Of a DNA stretch of 64,000 bases, positions 33,148 through 44,021 are shown piece after piece (positions within the stretch are counted from its first letter, which is position 1; each line of letters opens with the position of its first letter). Position numbers and translations under genes: made by a program. The stretch lies in contig JBAWZV010000008.1 of NCBI GenBank assembly GCA_037142875.1, forward strand, positions 1 to 64,000, written 5' to 3'. The notes below the pieces were generated by a model. That model was not told the DNA's origin. It searched no databases and saw only the letters and a program-made list of their open reading frames with translations. The DNA is from PALSA-600 sp037142875 (GTDB lineage Bacteria > Actinomycetota > Thermoleophilia > Gaiellales > Gaiellaceae).

Positions 33148-34308
33148 TCAGCGGACGCGGTGCCGTGCACGCAGCGCGAGACCCGCAGGCACGACAAGCA
33201 CACCCGAGGCGATCAGAAACGGTGACCACGCGGCGACGTGGATCACGAGCAGGCCCGCAGCAGCTGCCCCCGCCGCCGCGCCCGCCGCCTCGGCGGTCGT
33301 GACCCACGTGAGGGACTCCGCCCCGCTCCCCGGGGCGAGCACGTCGAGAGCCTCGAAGAGTGACACGGTCGCCGGCCCGAACGCAAGCCCGGCAACAACG
33401 AGGAGCCCTGCGAGGACGGCTGGCGTGCGTGCGAGACCGACCGGCGCGAGCAACACGCCGAGTGCGAGCACGGCACCGAGGTAGCGGTCGATCACGGGGA
33501 GCCGCCACTGGCGACTCCCGAACCAGAGGGCGCCCGCCACGCTCCCGAAGGCGAAGGCGGCAAGCAGCGGGCCGGCGAGCGCCTCGTCGCCCGAGCGCCC
33601 GGCGATCGTCGGAACGGCAACCTGGACGAGCCCCTCCGCGACGCCGACTGTGACCGAAACGACAAGCAGCATGAGCAGCGGGAGGTTTCCACGGAGTCTC
33701 GGCATCGGTTCCGGCCGGGCCGAAGCGGCCGCCGAGGACGCCGAGGGGACAGAGAGCGCGGCGCTGAGCGGTGCCGCCGCTGCGCAGACGAGAGCCGGCA
33801 CCCACCCGGCAACGACGAACAGGAGCCCCGCGACCGCCGGCCCGATGACCATGCCGGCGTCACTCAGGAGCGACGTGAACGCATACCCACGTCGAAGCAG
33901 CTCCGGCTCGACCGCCTGAGGCCAGACCGAGCGAGCCGACGCGAAGAGCGGCGGGGCGCTTGCCCCGGCAAGGCCGGCGAGCGCGACGAACACCCATGGG
34001 CGGGAGGTCACCTCCGACGCGACAGCGATCGCAACGATCGACGCGGCATAGCCGGAGGCCAGGATCGGGAGCCAGCGCCTCGCTCCAAGCCGGTCAACGA
34101 CACGTCCGCGGGCAGGAGCCGAGAGACCGGCCGTGAGCGAGAATGCGGCGACCGCGAGCCCCGCAGCCGGGTATGAGAGCGTCGCGTGCTGGACGATCAG
34201 CAGGACGGTCAGGCCGAGCATGCCGTACGAGAGGCACGCGGCCGAGAGCGCATAGATCAGGCGCCGCGCGGGCGGGCGGCGAAAGAGCGTCGCGTAGCTC
34301 GCGGTCAC
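33148..34308 (-). CDS. Major facilitator superfamily transporter
   Basis: This is a 12-helix-type MFS permease of about 386 residues. The loop between helices 2 and 3 reads ARGRVVDRLGARRWLP, the MFS signature (G-x3-D-R-x-G-R-R). A long, charged central loop (SAAASARPEPMPRLRGN) divides two six-helix halves. The substrate is unknown; a drug or metabolite exporter is the usual guess for such short MFS proteins. GTG 34308 was chosen because it overlaps the prmA stop (GTGA). In this supercluster rsmE commonly sits here, so the transporter appears to be an insertion or replacement. Confidence 0.88.
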   Translation of the reverse strand: MTASYATLFRRPPARRLIYALSAACLSYGMLGLTVLLIVQHATLSYPAAGLAVAAFSLTAGLSAPARGRVVDRLGARRWLPILASGYAASIVAIAVASEVTSRPWVFVALAGLAGASAPPLFASARSVWPQAVEPELLRRGYAFTSLLSDAGMVIGPAVAGLLFVVAGWVPALVCAAAAPLSAALSVPSASSAAASARPEPMPRLRGNLPLLMLLVVSVTVGVAEGLVQVAVPTIAGRSGDEALAGPLLAAFAFGSVAGALWFGSRQWRLPVIDRYLGAVLALGVLLAPVGLARTPAVLAGLLVVAGLAFGPATVSLFEALDVLAPGSGAESLTWVTTAEAAGAAAGAAAAGLLVIHVAAWSPFLIASGVLVVPAGLALRARHRVR

Positions 34309-35057
34309 CGACCGTCGGCGACGAAGAGGTCGGCGGCCCACCCGTCGAGCTCGCGCCGATCCAGATGCGTGAAGCCCTCGAGCGCAGGCCGGCTCCCGAC
34401 CGGGTACCCGGAGGTGATGACGCGGGTCGCGCTGATGCGTCCGCCAAGCTCCTCGACGGCTGCGAGAGCGATGTTTGCCAGGACGAGGTCTGCGGCCGGC
34501 AGCGACTGGGTGAGCGCGTCGAGCTCGCAGGCCTCAACCTCGACCCCGTTCGCCTCGGCGTTCTCGCGCGTCGCGTCGATCGCGGCTGTCGCGTTGTCGA
34601 CCCCGATCACCGGGGAGAAGCCGAGCTTCGCTGCTGCGATCGAGAGGACGCCCGAGCCGCAGCCGACGTCGAGCACGGCGCACGGGCCCTCCTCCAGCAG
34701 AAAGCCGAGGCAGAGCCGGGTCGTCGCGTGCGCGCCCGTGCCGAACGCGCCACCCGGGTCGATGACCACGACGACGCCGTCGCCGGGCTGCTCCTCCCAC
34801 GGCGGCCCGATCCAGAGCGGCCCGACGCGGACCGGGCGGTGGAACTCCCGCCAGCGCGTCTCCCAGTCGGACGCGACCTCGGTTACGGAAGCCTCAGGAA
34901 ACGCGGCGCGAACACGTTCGGCCGCCTCGCCGTAGGCGGCGAGCACAACGGAGGTATCGGTCTCGGCGTCCTCAAACCCGTCGGGGGAAAGCTCGATGAA
35001 CCGTGCGCGAAGCTCCTCGGCCGACTCAAGAGGCGCAGTGACAGCGGCGCGGATCAG
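34305..35057 (-). CDS. prmA: Ribosomal protein L11 methyltransferase
   Basis: PrmA trimethylates ribosomal protein L11. The catalytic domain has DPGGAFGTGAHATTRLCL, SAM motif I VLDVGCGSGVLSIAAAKLG and the post-motif NIALAAV in place of NI.a.pl. Homology clearly continues upstream of the first ATG/GTG/TTG (GTG 34946) through ELSPDGFEDAETD, the family's N-terminal 'l.p.GfeE' block. No canonical start exists in this frame before a stop. The best candidate is CTG at 35057, which overlaps the dnaJ stop as CTGA, the same four-base arrangement as ATGA/GTGA elsewhere in this operon. It would give 250 residues, close to the short bacterial form. Confidence 0.88.
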   Translation of the reverse strand: MIRAAVTAPLESAEELRARFIELSPDGFEDAETDTSVVLAAYGEAAERVRAAFPEASVTEVASDWETRWREFHRPVRVGPLWIGPPWEEQPGDGVVVVIDPGGAFGTGAHATTRLCLGFLLEEGPCAVLDVGCGSGVLSIAAAKLGFSPVIGVDNATAAIDATRENAEANGVEVEACELDALTQSLPAADLVLANIALAAVEELGGRISATRVITSGYPVGSRPALEGFTHLDRRELDGWAADLFVADGR

Positions 35058-36163
35058 CGGAACGCGCTCTTGAGCTTGTCGAAGAAGCCCTCGTCGGCGC
35101 GATAGGTCTCCTCGTCGCTGCCCTTCTCGAACTCGTCGAGGAGCCGCCGCTGCTCATCTGAGAGCCGTCGCGGAACGAGGACGTTCACGAGCACGCGGTG
35201 ATCGCCGCGGCCGAAGCCCTGGAGGACGGGCATTCCGCGGCCGCGCAGCACCCGGACGTGGCCGGGCTGCGTTCCCGCGTCGACCTCGATCTCGACGGGC
35301 CCGTCGAGGCTCTCGATCGAGACCGTCGCACCGAGCGAGGCCTGCACGATCGTCAGATCGAGCTGGGAGAAGATGTCGTCGCCCTCGCGCACGAACCGCT
35401 CGTCGGGCGTCACGCGAACCTGCACGTAGACGTCGCCGGCCTGCCCGCCCGGAGCGCCCGAGTGGCCTTCGCCCGAAATGCGGATCCGCTGACCGTCGTG
35501 GATCCCGGCCGGGATCTCGACCTCGAGCTTGCGCTCCTCGAGCGTGCGCCCGGCGCCGGCACAGGTGGAGCAGTGGTGCTCGACGATGCGCCCTGAGCCC
35601 CCGCACTGGTTGCAGGCGGCGGTTCGGACGAACTCCCCGAAGACGCTGCGGGAGACCTGCTGGAGCCTCCCAGCGCCGCCACAGCGGTCGCAGGTGTGGG
35701 TGGCCGTGCCCGGCTCGACACCGTCGCCGCCGCAGGTCTTGCACGGTACGGCGGTCTCGATCGGCACGGTCACGGCGATACCGGTGGCCGCCCCGGTGAG
35801 GTCGATCCGGATCTCGGCCGCGACATCGCCACCTCGGGCCGCGCGGGCCGCGCCGCCGAAGAGATCGTCGCCGAAGAACGCGGAGAAAAGGTCGCCGAGG
35901 TTCCCGAGGTCGGAGTGCCTTGGTGTATAGCCGCCCGACTTCAGGCCGGCGTGGCCGTAGCGGTCGTACAGCTGGCGCGTCTCGGCGTTCGTGAGCACCT
36001 CGTAGGCCTCCGAGATCTCACGGAAGCGCACCTCGGCGTCGGGCTCCTCGGAGACGTCCGGGTGGAGCTTGCGCGCGAGCTTGCGGAAGGCCTTCTTGAT
36101 CTCCCCCTCGTCGGCCTCACGGCTGACCTCAAGGAGCTCGTAGTAGTCGTGCTGCGTCGTCAT
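35054..36163 (-). CDS. dnaJ: Chaperone DnaJ
   Basis: This co-chaperone delivers clients to DnaK and stimulates its ATPase. The J-domain has the HPD motif (ARKLHPDVSEE). A short G/F region is followed by four zinc-finger repeats (CKTCGGDGVEPG, CDRCGGAGRL, CNQCGGSGRI, CSTCAGAGRT). The C-terminal substrate domain ends with a charged tail. At 369 residues it is a type I DnaJ. The gene follows hrcA by 30 bases; dnaK and grpE are not in the window, so this is probably the second DnaJ (DnaJ2) that is often paired with hrcA in actinobacteria. Confidence 0.95.
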   Translation of the reverse strand: MTTQHDYYELLEVSREADEGEIKKAFRKLARKLHPDVSEEPDAEVRFREISEAYEVLTNAETRQLYDRYGHAGLKSGGYTPRHSDLGNLGDLFSAFFGDDLFGGAARAARGGDVAAEIRIDLTGAATGIAVTVPIETAVPCKTCGGDGVEPGTATHTCDRCGGAGRLQQVSRSVFGEFVRTAACNQCGGSGRIVEHHCSTCAGAGRTLEERKLEVEIPAGIHDGQRIRISGEGHSGAPGGQAGDVYVQVRVTPDERFVREGDDIFSQLDLTIVQASLGATVSIESLDGPVEIEVDAGTQPGHVRVLRGRGMPVLQGFGRGDHRVLVNVLVPRRLSDEQRRLLDEFEKGSDEETYRADEGFFDKLKSAFR

Positions 36164-36193
36164 CGCGAGGTCAATGGTGCCAGTCAGCCTTCG

Positions 36194-37222
36194 TCAGTCG
36201 TCCTGGTAGACGTCTTCGACGAAGCGGGAGAGCTCATGGGCGGCCGAGCGAACCGTGTGAAGAGCCTTCTCGTAGTCCATCCGGAGCGGCCCGAGGAGGC
36301 TCACCGTGCCGAGCGGCTGGTTGACGTACCCGTAGGTCGCACCGACGAGGGCGAGGTCGTGTAGACCCGACGGCTGGAGGTCGTCGCCCACCCGCACAAA
36401 CGGGCGGCGCAGGCCGAGCGACTCGCCGAGCACGTCGAGGAGCGCAGCTCGCTTCTCGAGCGCCTCGATCAGACTCCGGTAGGCGCCGATCTCCTCGACG
36501 CGGAGATCGTCGAGCAGGCCGGCAGCTCCACCGACGAAGAGCTGGCGGTCGTCCTCGACCACGTCGAACGTGCCGCGGATCGTTGCGAGGAACGCCCGCT
36601 CCGAGGCGCCGAGCCCCGGCTCGTCGAGCGCGCGGGCGAGATGCCGCGACCGCAGTCGGAGCCCGACCACGCGCTCGCGCAGATACTCGGCGGCCCAGCC
36701 GACAAGCCCGGTGTCGACCGGCCCCGTAAACGCGTGACGTTGCTTTGCAACGGCCCCCGTCGACGTGATCACAACGACAACGATCACGTTTGCCTGAAGC
36801 TGCAGCACGTCGACGTGATGGACAGTGGCCGTCTCGAGCGGCGGCGCGGAGACGAGCGCAAAGAGCCGGGTCACCTGGGAGAGCATCTCGGTCGTCACCT
36901 GGAGCGCCTCCTCGATCTCGGCGCGCGCGTTCTCGATCCCGAGTGGAAACTCGGCGGGCCGCGACTCGGGCCGTGCCAGTAGGCCGTCGACGTAGACGCG
37001 GTAGCCGGCCTCGGTCGGAACGCGCCCGGCGGAGGTGTGCGGGTGCGTGAGCAGGCCGAGGCGTTCGAGCTCGGCCAGCTCGGCACGAACGGTGGATGAC
37101 GACACCTCGACGCCGGGTCGCTCCACGAGCGCCTTCGAACCCACCGGCTGCCCGGTGGCGACGTAGTCCTCGACGACGCGGCGGAGGATGTCGTGCTGCC
37201 TCTCGGACAGCTGCGCGCTCAT
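36194..37222 (-). CDS. hrcA: Heat-inducible transcription repressor HrcA
   Basis: HrcA represses groE and dnaK operons by binding CIRCE operators. The 342-residue protein starts with a winged-helix domain: LSERQHDILRRVVEDYVATG, then SSSTVRAELAELERLGLLTHPHTSAGRVPTEAGY, which is the recognition helix and wing (quoted here in family-typical pieces). The GAF-like middle (SPLGTVSLLGPLRMDY) and a C-terminal dimer region follow. No CIRCE inverted repeat was found upstream of hrcA or dnaJ, so autoregulation is not evident here. Confidence 0.94.
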   Translation of the reverse strand: MSAQLSERQHDILRRVVEDYVATGQPVGSKALVERPGVEVSSSTVRAELAELERLGLLTHPHTSAGRVPTEAGYRVYVDGLLARPESRPAEFPLGIENARAEIEEALQVTTEMLSQVTRLFALVSAPPLETATVHHVDVLQLQANVIVVVVITSTGAVAKQRHAFTGPVDTGLVGWAAEYLRERVVGLRLRSRHLARALDEPGLGASERAFLATIRGTFDVVEDDRQLFVGGAAGLLDDLRVEEIGAYRSLIEALEKRAALLDVLGESLGLRRPFVRVGDDLQPSGLHDLALVGATYGYVNQPLGTVSLLGPLRMDYEKALHTVRSAAHELSRFVEDVYQDD

Positions 37223-37265
37223 CTCGCCCGCATCGTAGGCGACCGGCGGAGGCGCGCGGTGCGCG

Positions 37266-38383
37266 TCAGGCGAGGAGCGACGCGGTGACGGCGTCGCCGA
37301 TCGACCGTCCTCGCGCCGTCAGCGAGATCCCGGCCGCGTCGCGTGCAACAAGGCCGCGCTCCTCCAGGCGGTGCAGCTCTGCGACATCGACGATGCGTTC
37401 GATCTCGTCCGTGGGGATCGGCTCGTCGAGCCGCAGGCCGAGCATCACCCGCTCGGTGTCGCGCATCTCGTTACTCAGCTCCTCGACCTCACGCGGTGGG
37501 CGCTCGCCGCCCGCGAGCGCCCGGACGTACCCGGCAAGCGAAGGGGCGTTGCGCCAGCGTCGGCCGTCGATCGTGCTGACCGCCCCGATCCCGACGCCGA
37601 GGTAGTCGCGCACCTGCCAGTACCCGAGGTTGTGGTGAGCCCTCAGGTCGCGCGTACGGGCGCCGTCCTGCTCGGGCGACCGGCAGAAGTTGGCCGTCTC
37701 GTACCAGCGAAACCCGGCGCCGGTGAGCGTCGAGACGACGATCTCGAAATACGTCTCCATCAACTCGTGCTGGCGTTCGAGCTCCTTGCCGTGCGCGTGC
37801 GTGAAACGCGTTCCGGGCTTCGCCTCGAGCTCGTAGGCCGAGAGGTGCTCCGGTACGAGCATGAGCGCCTGCGCGAGGTCGTCAAGGAGGTCGTCGCGGC
37901 TCTGTCCGGGGATGCCGTAGATCAGATCAAGCGAGATGTTGTCGAAGCCTGCGTCACGCAGGACGCGCACGGCGTGCCGCACGTCGTCGGGCGTCGCGGT
38001 TCGGTCGAGCACCTCGAGCAGGCGGGGCTGGAACGTCTGGGCGCCGAGCGAGACGCGGTTGATCCCACCCTCTCGCAGGAGCGCCGCCAGCTCGGGGGTG
38101 ACGGTCTCCGGGTTGGCCTCGACCGTCACCTCCCGGGCGGGCGGAAGTGCTGCAAGCAGACGCTTGAGGGCGGCCGGCTCGGTGAATGTCGGCGTCCCGC
38201 CGCCGAGGAAGATCGTGTCGAGGTCGGGCGCGAGCGTGCCCCGCTCGAGCTCGAGCTCCGTGAGTAGCGCCTCGACGAACGGCCCGTGGTCGTCACGGCG
38301 GCCCACCGCGGTGACGAAGTCGCAGTAGCCGCAACGGTGAGCACAGAAAGGCACGTGCAGGTAGAGGTGCCGTGCGGTGCCGC

Positions 38384-38387
<4 letters not shown>
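37266..38387 (-). CDS. hemW: Radical SAM haem chaperone HemW
   Basis: HemW (formerly HemN-like) is a radical SAM protein implicated in haem trafficking, not the true coproporphyrinogen dehydrogenase. The 373-residue protein has the cluster motif CAHRCGYC (residues 16-23) and LYLHVPFC ahead of it. IFLGGGTPT and the HemW-typical HHNLGYW follow. The C-terminal HemN domain ends in a short helix. It overlaps lepA by four bases. The lepA-hemW-hrcA-dnaJ order is the standard actinobacterial/Firmicute arrangement. Confidence 0.93.
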
Positions 38388-40177
<1,790 letters not shown>

Positions 40178-40255
40178 GGGTCTCCGGCGATCGTAGCCGC
40201 CGGAGGATTTGCTCCCGGAGCGTGACACCCGCGGCCTTGCGGTCGGTGCCCTAGG

Positions 40256-40675
40256 TCAGGCGGAGGCTTTGAGCAGCGCGGACTGCAGCGAGAGCCGGAA
40301 CGCGTCGCTCGTGTTGGTCGCGCCGGAGACGAGCTGGATGTTCGCACTCTGCGCTGCCAGAAACTCCTGCCGAAGCTGCGGGAGCGACTGCGACATGATG
40401 TATTGCGAACGGCTCGTGTGGTACGAGTAGCTCCCGCCGAGGTCGGTGAAGTGGCGGGATACAACCGTCTTGCCGCCGACGGTGGTCGTCGTCGTCGCGA
40501 CGGTCAAGATCACCTGGACGGCACCCCAGCGGTCGGCCTCGTAGCTCGCACCGCCGACCTTCTTGGTCACGACCTTCTTCGTCGTCTTCTGCGTCGTCTG
40601 AGCTGCGGCGACGCCGTTTGCAACCGGCAGGGCGAGCGTCAGAGTGGTCAGAAGGATCGTGATCGGCTTTCGCAT
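40256..40675 (-). CDS. Exported FMN-binding domain protein
   Basis: This 139-residue protein has a signal peptide (hydrophobic to about residue 24, cleavage after VAAA). The C-terminal block VSGATNTSDAFRLSLQSAL matches the FMN-binding domain motif (S/T)GAT.T(S/T), where ApbE attaches FMN covalently to the Thr. Such proteins shuttle electrons at the outer face of the membrane. It is small, with a Thr/Lys-rich linker. No apbE or partner membrane reductase is nearby. It lies 78 bases upstream of lepA on the same strand, and about 240 bases after murJ. Confidence 0.82.
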   Translation of the reverse strand: MRKPITILLTTLTLALPVANGVAAAQTTQKTTKKVVTKKVGGASYEADRWGAVQVILTVATTTTTVGGKTVVSRHFTDLGGSYSYHTSRSQYIMSQSLPQLRQEFLAAQSANIQLVSGATNTSDAFRLSLQSALLKASA

Positions 40676-40918
40676 CGTGTTCGGAGTGTGCGGACGCGAG
40701 ATGAACGGACGATTAGAACGAGGTCGCCGATCATGAAACGTTCCTTAGAAAGTTGGGCGGCGCGTTCACCTGTTGCAGCTGCGGCAGCGCCGCCGAACGG
40801 ACGTGACGATGATCGAGGCATTGGCTCGAATGCGAAAGACTCTCGAACCGATTGGGATTCTCTCGTACTCACGCGGCGTAAGCGCCTCCCCGTCGCATGC
40901 GGGTTTTCCGGTGCGGTT
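40676..40918 (-). other. Intergenic stretch upstream of the FMN-binding gene
   Basis: These 243 bases lie between the end of murJ and the start of the FMN-binding gene. They must hold the latter's promoter and leader. Short hairpins are present (for example GGCGCTTACGCC on the minus strand), but I see no known riboswitch, gene or terminator with a T-run. Confidence 0.4.
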
Positions 40919-42655
40919 TCAGCCGCGCGCGAGGCGGCGGCGGAGGGAGAGGAGCACGTCGATCTCCCGCACGCGAAGCCTCCGGCATGCCGCCACGTAG
41001 ACCGCCCCGGCCGCCGCGAGCGCGACCCCGAGCGACGCTGCCTGCCCGAGGAACGATCGGCCGACGATCGAGTCAAGCGGAGCCCAGATCGCGTACGCCG
41101 TCCCCGCGACGGCCACTGAAGCGCCGGCGATCCGGGCTGTGGCCGCTGCTGTCTGCGCGCCGTCAATTCCGCCGATTCGTCGTCGCATGAGCACGAGCAG
41201 GGCTGCCGTACCGGCGATGTTCACGACCGCGGTCGAGAGCGGAATCCCCCACGTCCCGAGGCGGTAGAAGACCAGGTCGAGCACAGCGTTCAGGAAGAGG
41301 TTCGCGAGCGCGACGGCGGTCGGGAGCCAGTTTGACTGGAGGCTGAAGAACGCGCGGTTCAGCAACAGCATCGCGCCGTTGAAGACGAGCCCGGCGCTGA
41401 ACGCGGCGAGGCAGGCCGCGACGACGGGCGTCTGCGCGGGGTGGAACGCGCCGCGCTGGTAGAGAAGGCGCACGATCGGATCCGCGAGCACCGCGCTGAC
41501 GGCGGCCGCAGGGATGAGCAGGAACGCGATCTGGCGCAGCCCCCGCCCGACGGTCTCGCGGAAGCCATCTAGGTCGCCGCGGGCGGCGAGCCGTGAGAGC
41601 GACGGGAAGAGCACGGTCGCGATCGCAACCGAGAACATCCCCTGCGGGAGCATGTAGATCAGGAACGCCTTCTGGATCGCCGTCGGCGCGAGATCGCCGT
41701 CGATCAGGCGTGAGGCAAAGAACGTGTCGATCACCGCGTTCACGTTGATCAGGCCAAGCCCGAGGGTGACCGGAATCATCAGCTTGAAGGTGCGCTTGAC
41801 GTACGGGTCACGCCAGTCGAGCACGATCCGGAGACGTTCCTCGCCCCTGTCGAGGCCACGCAGCCATGGCATCGGCAGGAACACCTGGATCACCGTTGCA
41901 GCGAGGATCGCGAACGCGTAGACGTAGAGCTTGTCGCTTGAGGTTCCCGCCTGCGGGACGCCGATCACGAGTCCCGCGATGATCGCGAGGTTCCAGAAGA
42001 CCGGTGAGAGCGCAGGGACGGTGAAGTGGTCGTAGGTGTTGAGGATTCCGACGACGATGCCCGAGACGCCGAGCAGCGCGACGATCGGGAACAGCACGCG
42101 CGAGAGCCCGGTTGCGAGGGAGCTGTCGTGGCCGGGGTTCCCGAAGAGGCCGATGAGCCACGGGGCGACGAGCACGTAGAGGGCCGTCAACGCCGTCAGC
42201 CCGAGCAGCATCAGCCAGAAAAGGCTCGATGCGACGCGCCACGCGCGCTTGCGGTCGCCCTTCTCGATCAGATCGCTGAAGACCGGCACGAACGCGGATG
42301 AAAGCGCCGCATCGGCGACGAGCGCCCGAACGAGGTTCGGGATCTGGAACGCAACGGTGAACGCGTTGATCCGGCCGGCAGCACCGAAGTAGTACGAGGC
42401 GACCATCTCGCGGATGAGCCCGAGCACGCGCGAGAGTGCGGTAGCGGCCGAGAAGATCGCGGTCGAGACGGCGAGGCGCCGCGGCTGGCCGTACTCGCGA
42501 ACCGAGACGGCCTCGACGGTCGGCTCGTCGGCCGAGTCGGTGGCTGGTCGCCGCGCGACCGTCTCACCCGGGCGCCCGCGGCCCTCGGCGCGGCGACGCC
42601 CGTTCCGTGCGGCGAGCCGGGCCTCGCGCTCGCGGGCTGCCTGATCGTCGTCCAC
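40919..42655 (-). CDS. murJ: Lipid II flippase MurJ (MviN)
   Basis: MurJ flips lipid II across the membrane for cell-wall synthesis. The 578-residue protein begins with a charged, Arg/Ala-rich tail of about 50 residues. The MOP-fold core then starts with TALSRVLGLIREMVASYYFG (the conserved 'SR..G..Re' motif). FQIPNLVRALVADAALSSAFVP follows, a MurJ hallmark. At least 13 membrane helices are apparent. GTG 42655 was chosen because the frame to 42730 runs into the divergent rpsT start. It is unusual within this supercluster: murJ lies between rpsT and lepA. Confidence 0.93.
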   Translation of the reverse strand: MDDDQAAREREARLAARNGRRRAEGRGRPGETVARRPATDSADEPTVEAVSVREYGQPRRLAVSTAIFSAATALSRVLGLIREMVASYYFGAAGRINAFTVAFQIPNLVRALVADAALSSAFVPVFSDLIEKGDRKRAWRVASSLFWLMLLGLTALTALYVLVAPWLIGLFGNPGHDSSLATGLSRVLFPIVALLGVSGIVVGILNTYDHFTVPALSPVFWNLAIIAGLVIGVPQAGTSSDKLYVYAFAILAATVIQVFLPMPWLRGLDRGEERLRIVLDWRDPYVKRTFKLMIPVTLGLGLINVNAVIDTFFASRLIDGDLAPTAIQKAFLIYMLPQGMFSVAIATVLFPSLSRLAARGDLDGFRETVGRGLRQIAFLLIPAAAVSAVLADPIVRLLYQRGAFHPAQTPVVAACLAAFSAGLVFNGAMLLLNRAFFSLQSNWLPTAVALANLFLNAVLDLVFYRLGTWGIPLSTAVVNIAGTAALLVLMRRRIGGIDGAQTAAATARIAGASVAVAGTAYAIWAPLDSIVGRSFLGQAASLGVALAAAGAVYVAACRRLRVREIDVLLSLRRRLARG

Positions 42656-42738
42656 CGGTGGAGCATAGGGAGGAAGGGCGTCGGCGCGGCTCGCGCATGC
42701 TAGGATCGTCCGGCCTGGAAGTACGGGCACATCTCACC

Positions 42739-43002
42739 ATGGCAAACATCAAGCAGCAGAAGAAGCGCATCCGGACGGCCGCTGAAGAGCGGATCGAGAA
42801 CCTGCGCTATCGCTCGACCATCAAGACGCTCACCAAGCGGCTTCAGACCGCAGTTGATGAGGGCGACGCCGACGCGGTCGCAAGCGAGCATCGCTCACTT
42901 GCCCAGTTGATCGACCGCGCCGTCACACGCGGTGCGCTGCATCGCAACACGGCTGCCCGCAAGAAGTCGCAGGCCGCTCGTCTCGCCTCCACCAAGGCCT
43001 AG
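42739..43002 (+). CDS. rpsT: 30S ribosomal protein S20
   Basis: S20 is a small helical protein that stabilises 16S rRNA. The 87 residues begin MANIKQQKKRIRTAAEER and include NLRYRSTIKTLTKR and the Ala/Lys-rich end typical of S20 (RNTAARKKSQAARL). ATG 42739 is correct because it is the family start; the longer frame to 42607 is spurious. It is transcribed opposite to all its neighbours, with murJ divergent on one side and holA convergent on the other. An 83-base gap to the murJ start holds its promoter. Confidence 0.97.
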   Translation: MANIKQQKKRIRTAAEERIENLRYRSTIKTLTKRLQTAVDEGDADAVASEHRSLAQLIDRAVTRGALHRNTAARKKSQAARLASTKA

Positions 43003-43040
43003 TCGGCCCCACGCCTCGTCGGCGCTCGCGCGCTGCAGGC

Positions 43041-44021
43041 TCAGGCTCGTGCCGTCGCGCGCGGCCGGGTGATGTCGATCAGCGCGCGTTCCAGCTCGAG
43101 GTCGTTTGGCAGGCGCGAGCCGCCCTTCAGCGCGAAGTCGAGGCGCGACAGCCTCACGGTGACGTCACGGAGCTCGTCGATGCTGTAGTTGCGTGACTGC
43201 GCGTAGAGCTTCCCCGTGTAGTACGGGTGCTGCTTGAGCTGCGACGCGGCGTCCTTGGCCGACACGCCTTTCGCCTCGAGAGCCTGGCACGTTCGGATGC
43301 GAGCGACGTGGCTTGTGAGGATGCCGACGATCTTCGGGATCGTCTTCGAGCGGGGATCCCCCGTGCGTTCGAGCAGCGCCTCGGAGGCCCGCAGCACCGC
43401 GTGGATGTCGCGAGCGCCCCAGGCGTCGGTGAGTGCGAAGTTGGTCGTGCCGGCGCGTGCTGGAACTAGGAGCTCGACGTCGTGCGCGGTGATCCGCTGG
43501 CCTGCAGCCCACGTTGCGAGCTTGTCGATCTCGGCCGAGAGCTCGTAGAGGTCTTCGCCGAGCAGCTCGATCAGGGCGCGACACGCCTCGGACTCGGCAG
43601 TCGTGCCCTGGAGCTGGAACTGCTCCGAGATCCACTTCTGAAGCCCCTTCTGCGGAACGTCCCAGAGGAGCAGCTCGCCCTTCCCTGCGACGGCCTTGGC
43701 GAGCGGTGCGTCCTTCTTCATCTCGTCGCCGACCAGGGCAAGCGTGGTCGCCGGTGCGGGAGCCTTGAGGTAGACCGCGATCGCCTTGGCGTCGTCGGCC
43801 TTCCAGCGTTCGACGCCGTCGATCACGATCAGGCGTCCGTCGGTTGCGAAGAGGCCGAGGGCGTTGCAGGCCGCCACGACGTCCTCGCCGGAGAGGTCGG
43901 CTGCGGCGTGGCTCTCGACAGCGTCGAAGGCGAAGCGGTTACGGAGCCGATCGATGGCACGGTCGATCTTGGGCCGGTCGGTGCCGGCGAGGAGGTACAC
44001 CGGTTTCAGCTCGTCCGCCAT
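43041..44021 (-). CDS. holA: DNA polymerase III delta subunit
   Basis: HolA opens the beta clamp in the clamp loader. The 326-residue protein has the typical start of a Rossmann-like strand (LKPVYLLAGTDRPKIDRAIDRL) and later LLWDVPQKGLQKWISEQFQLQG. The C-terminal collar domain includes HPYYTGKLYAQSRNYS, strongly HolA-like (the 'hpf..kk...a..fs' block). ATG 44021 is preferred; TTG 44030 lies in the end of comEC. It overlaps comEC by about 16 bases. Confidence 0.92.
   Translation of the reverse strand: MADELKPVYLLAGTDRPKIDRAIDRLRNRFAFDAVESHAAADLSGEDVVAACNALGLFATDGRLIVIDGVERWKADDAKAIAVYLKAPAPATTLALVGDEMKKDAPLAKAVAGKGELLLWDVPQKGLQKWISEQFQLQGTTAESEACRALIELLGEDLYELSAEIDKLATWAAGQRITAHDVELLVPARAGTTNFALTDAWGARDIHAVLRASEALLERTGDPRSKTIPKIVGILTSHVARIRTCQALEAKGVSAKDAASQLKQHPYYTGKLYAQSRNYSIDELRDVTVRLSRLDFALKGGSRLPNDLELERALIDITRPRATARA

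Noticed and set aside
37223..37265. CIRCE operator upstream of hrcA
   Set aside because: No TTAGCACTC-type inverted repeat in this gap or before dnaJ.
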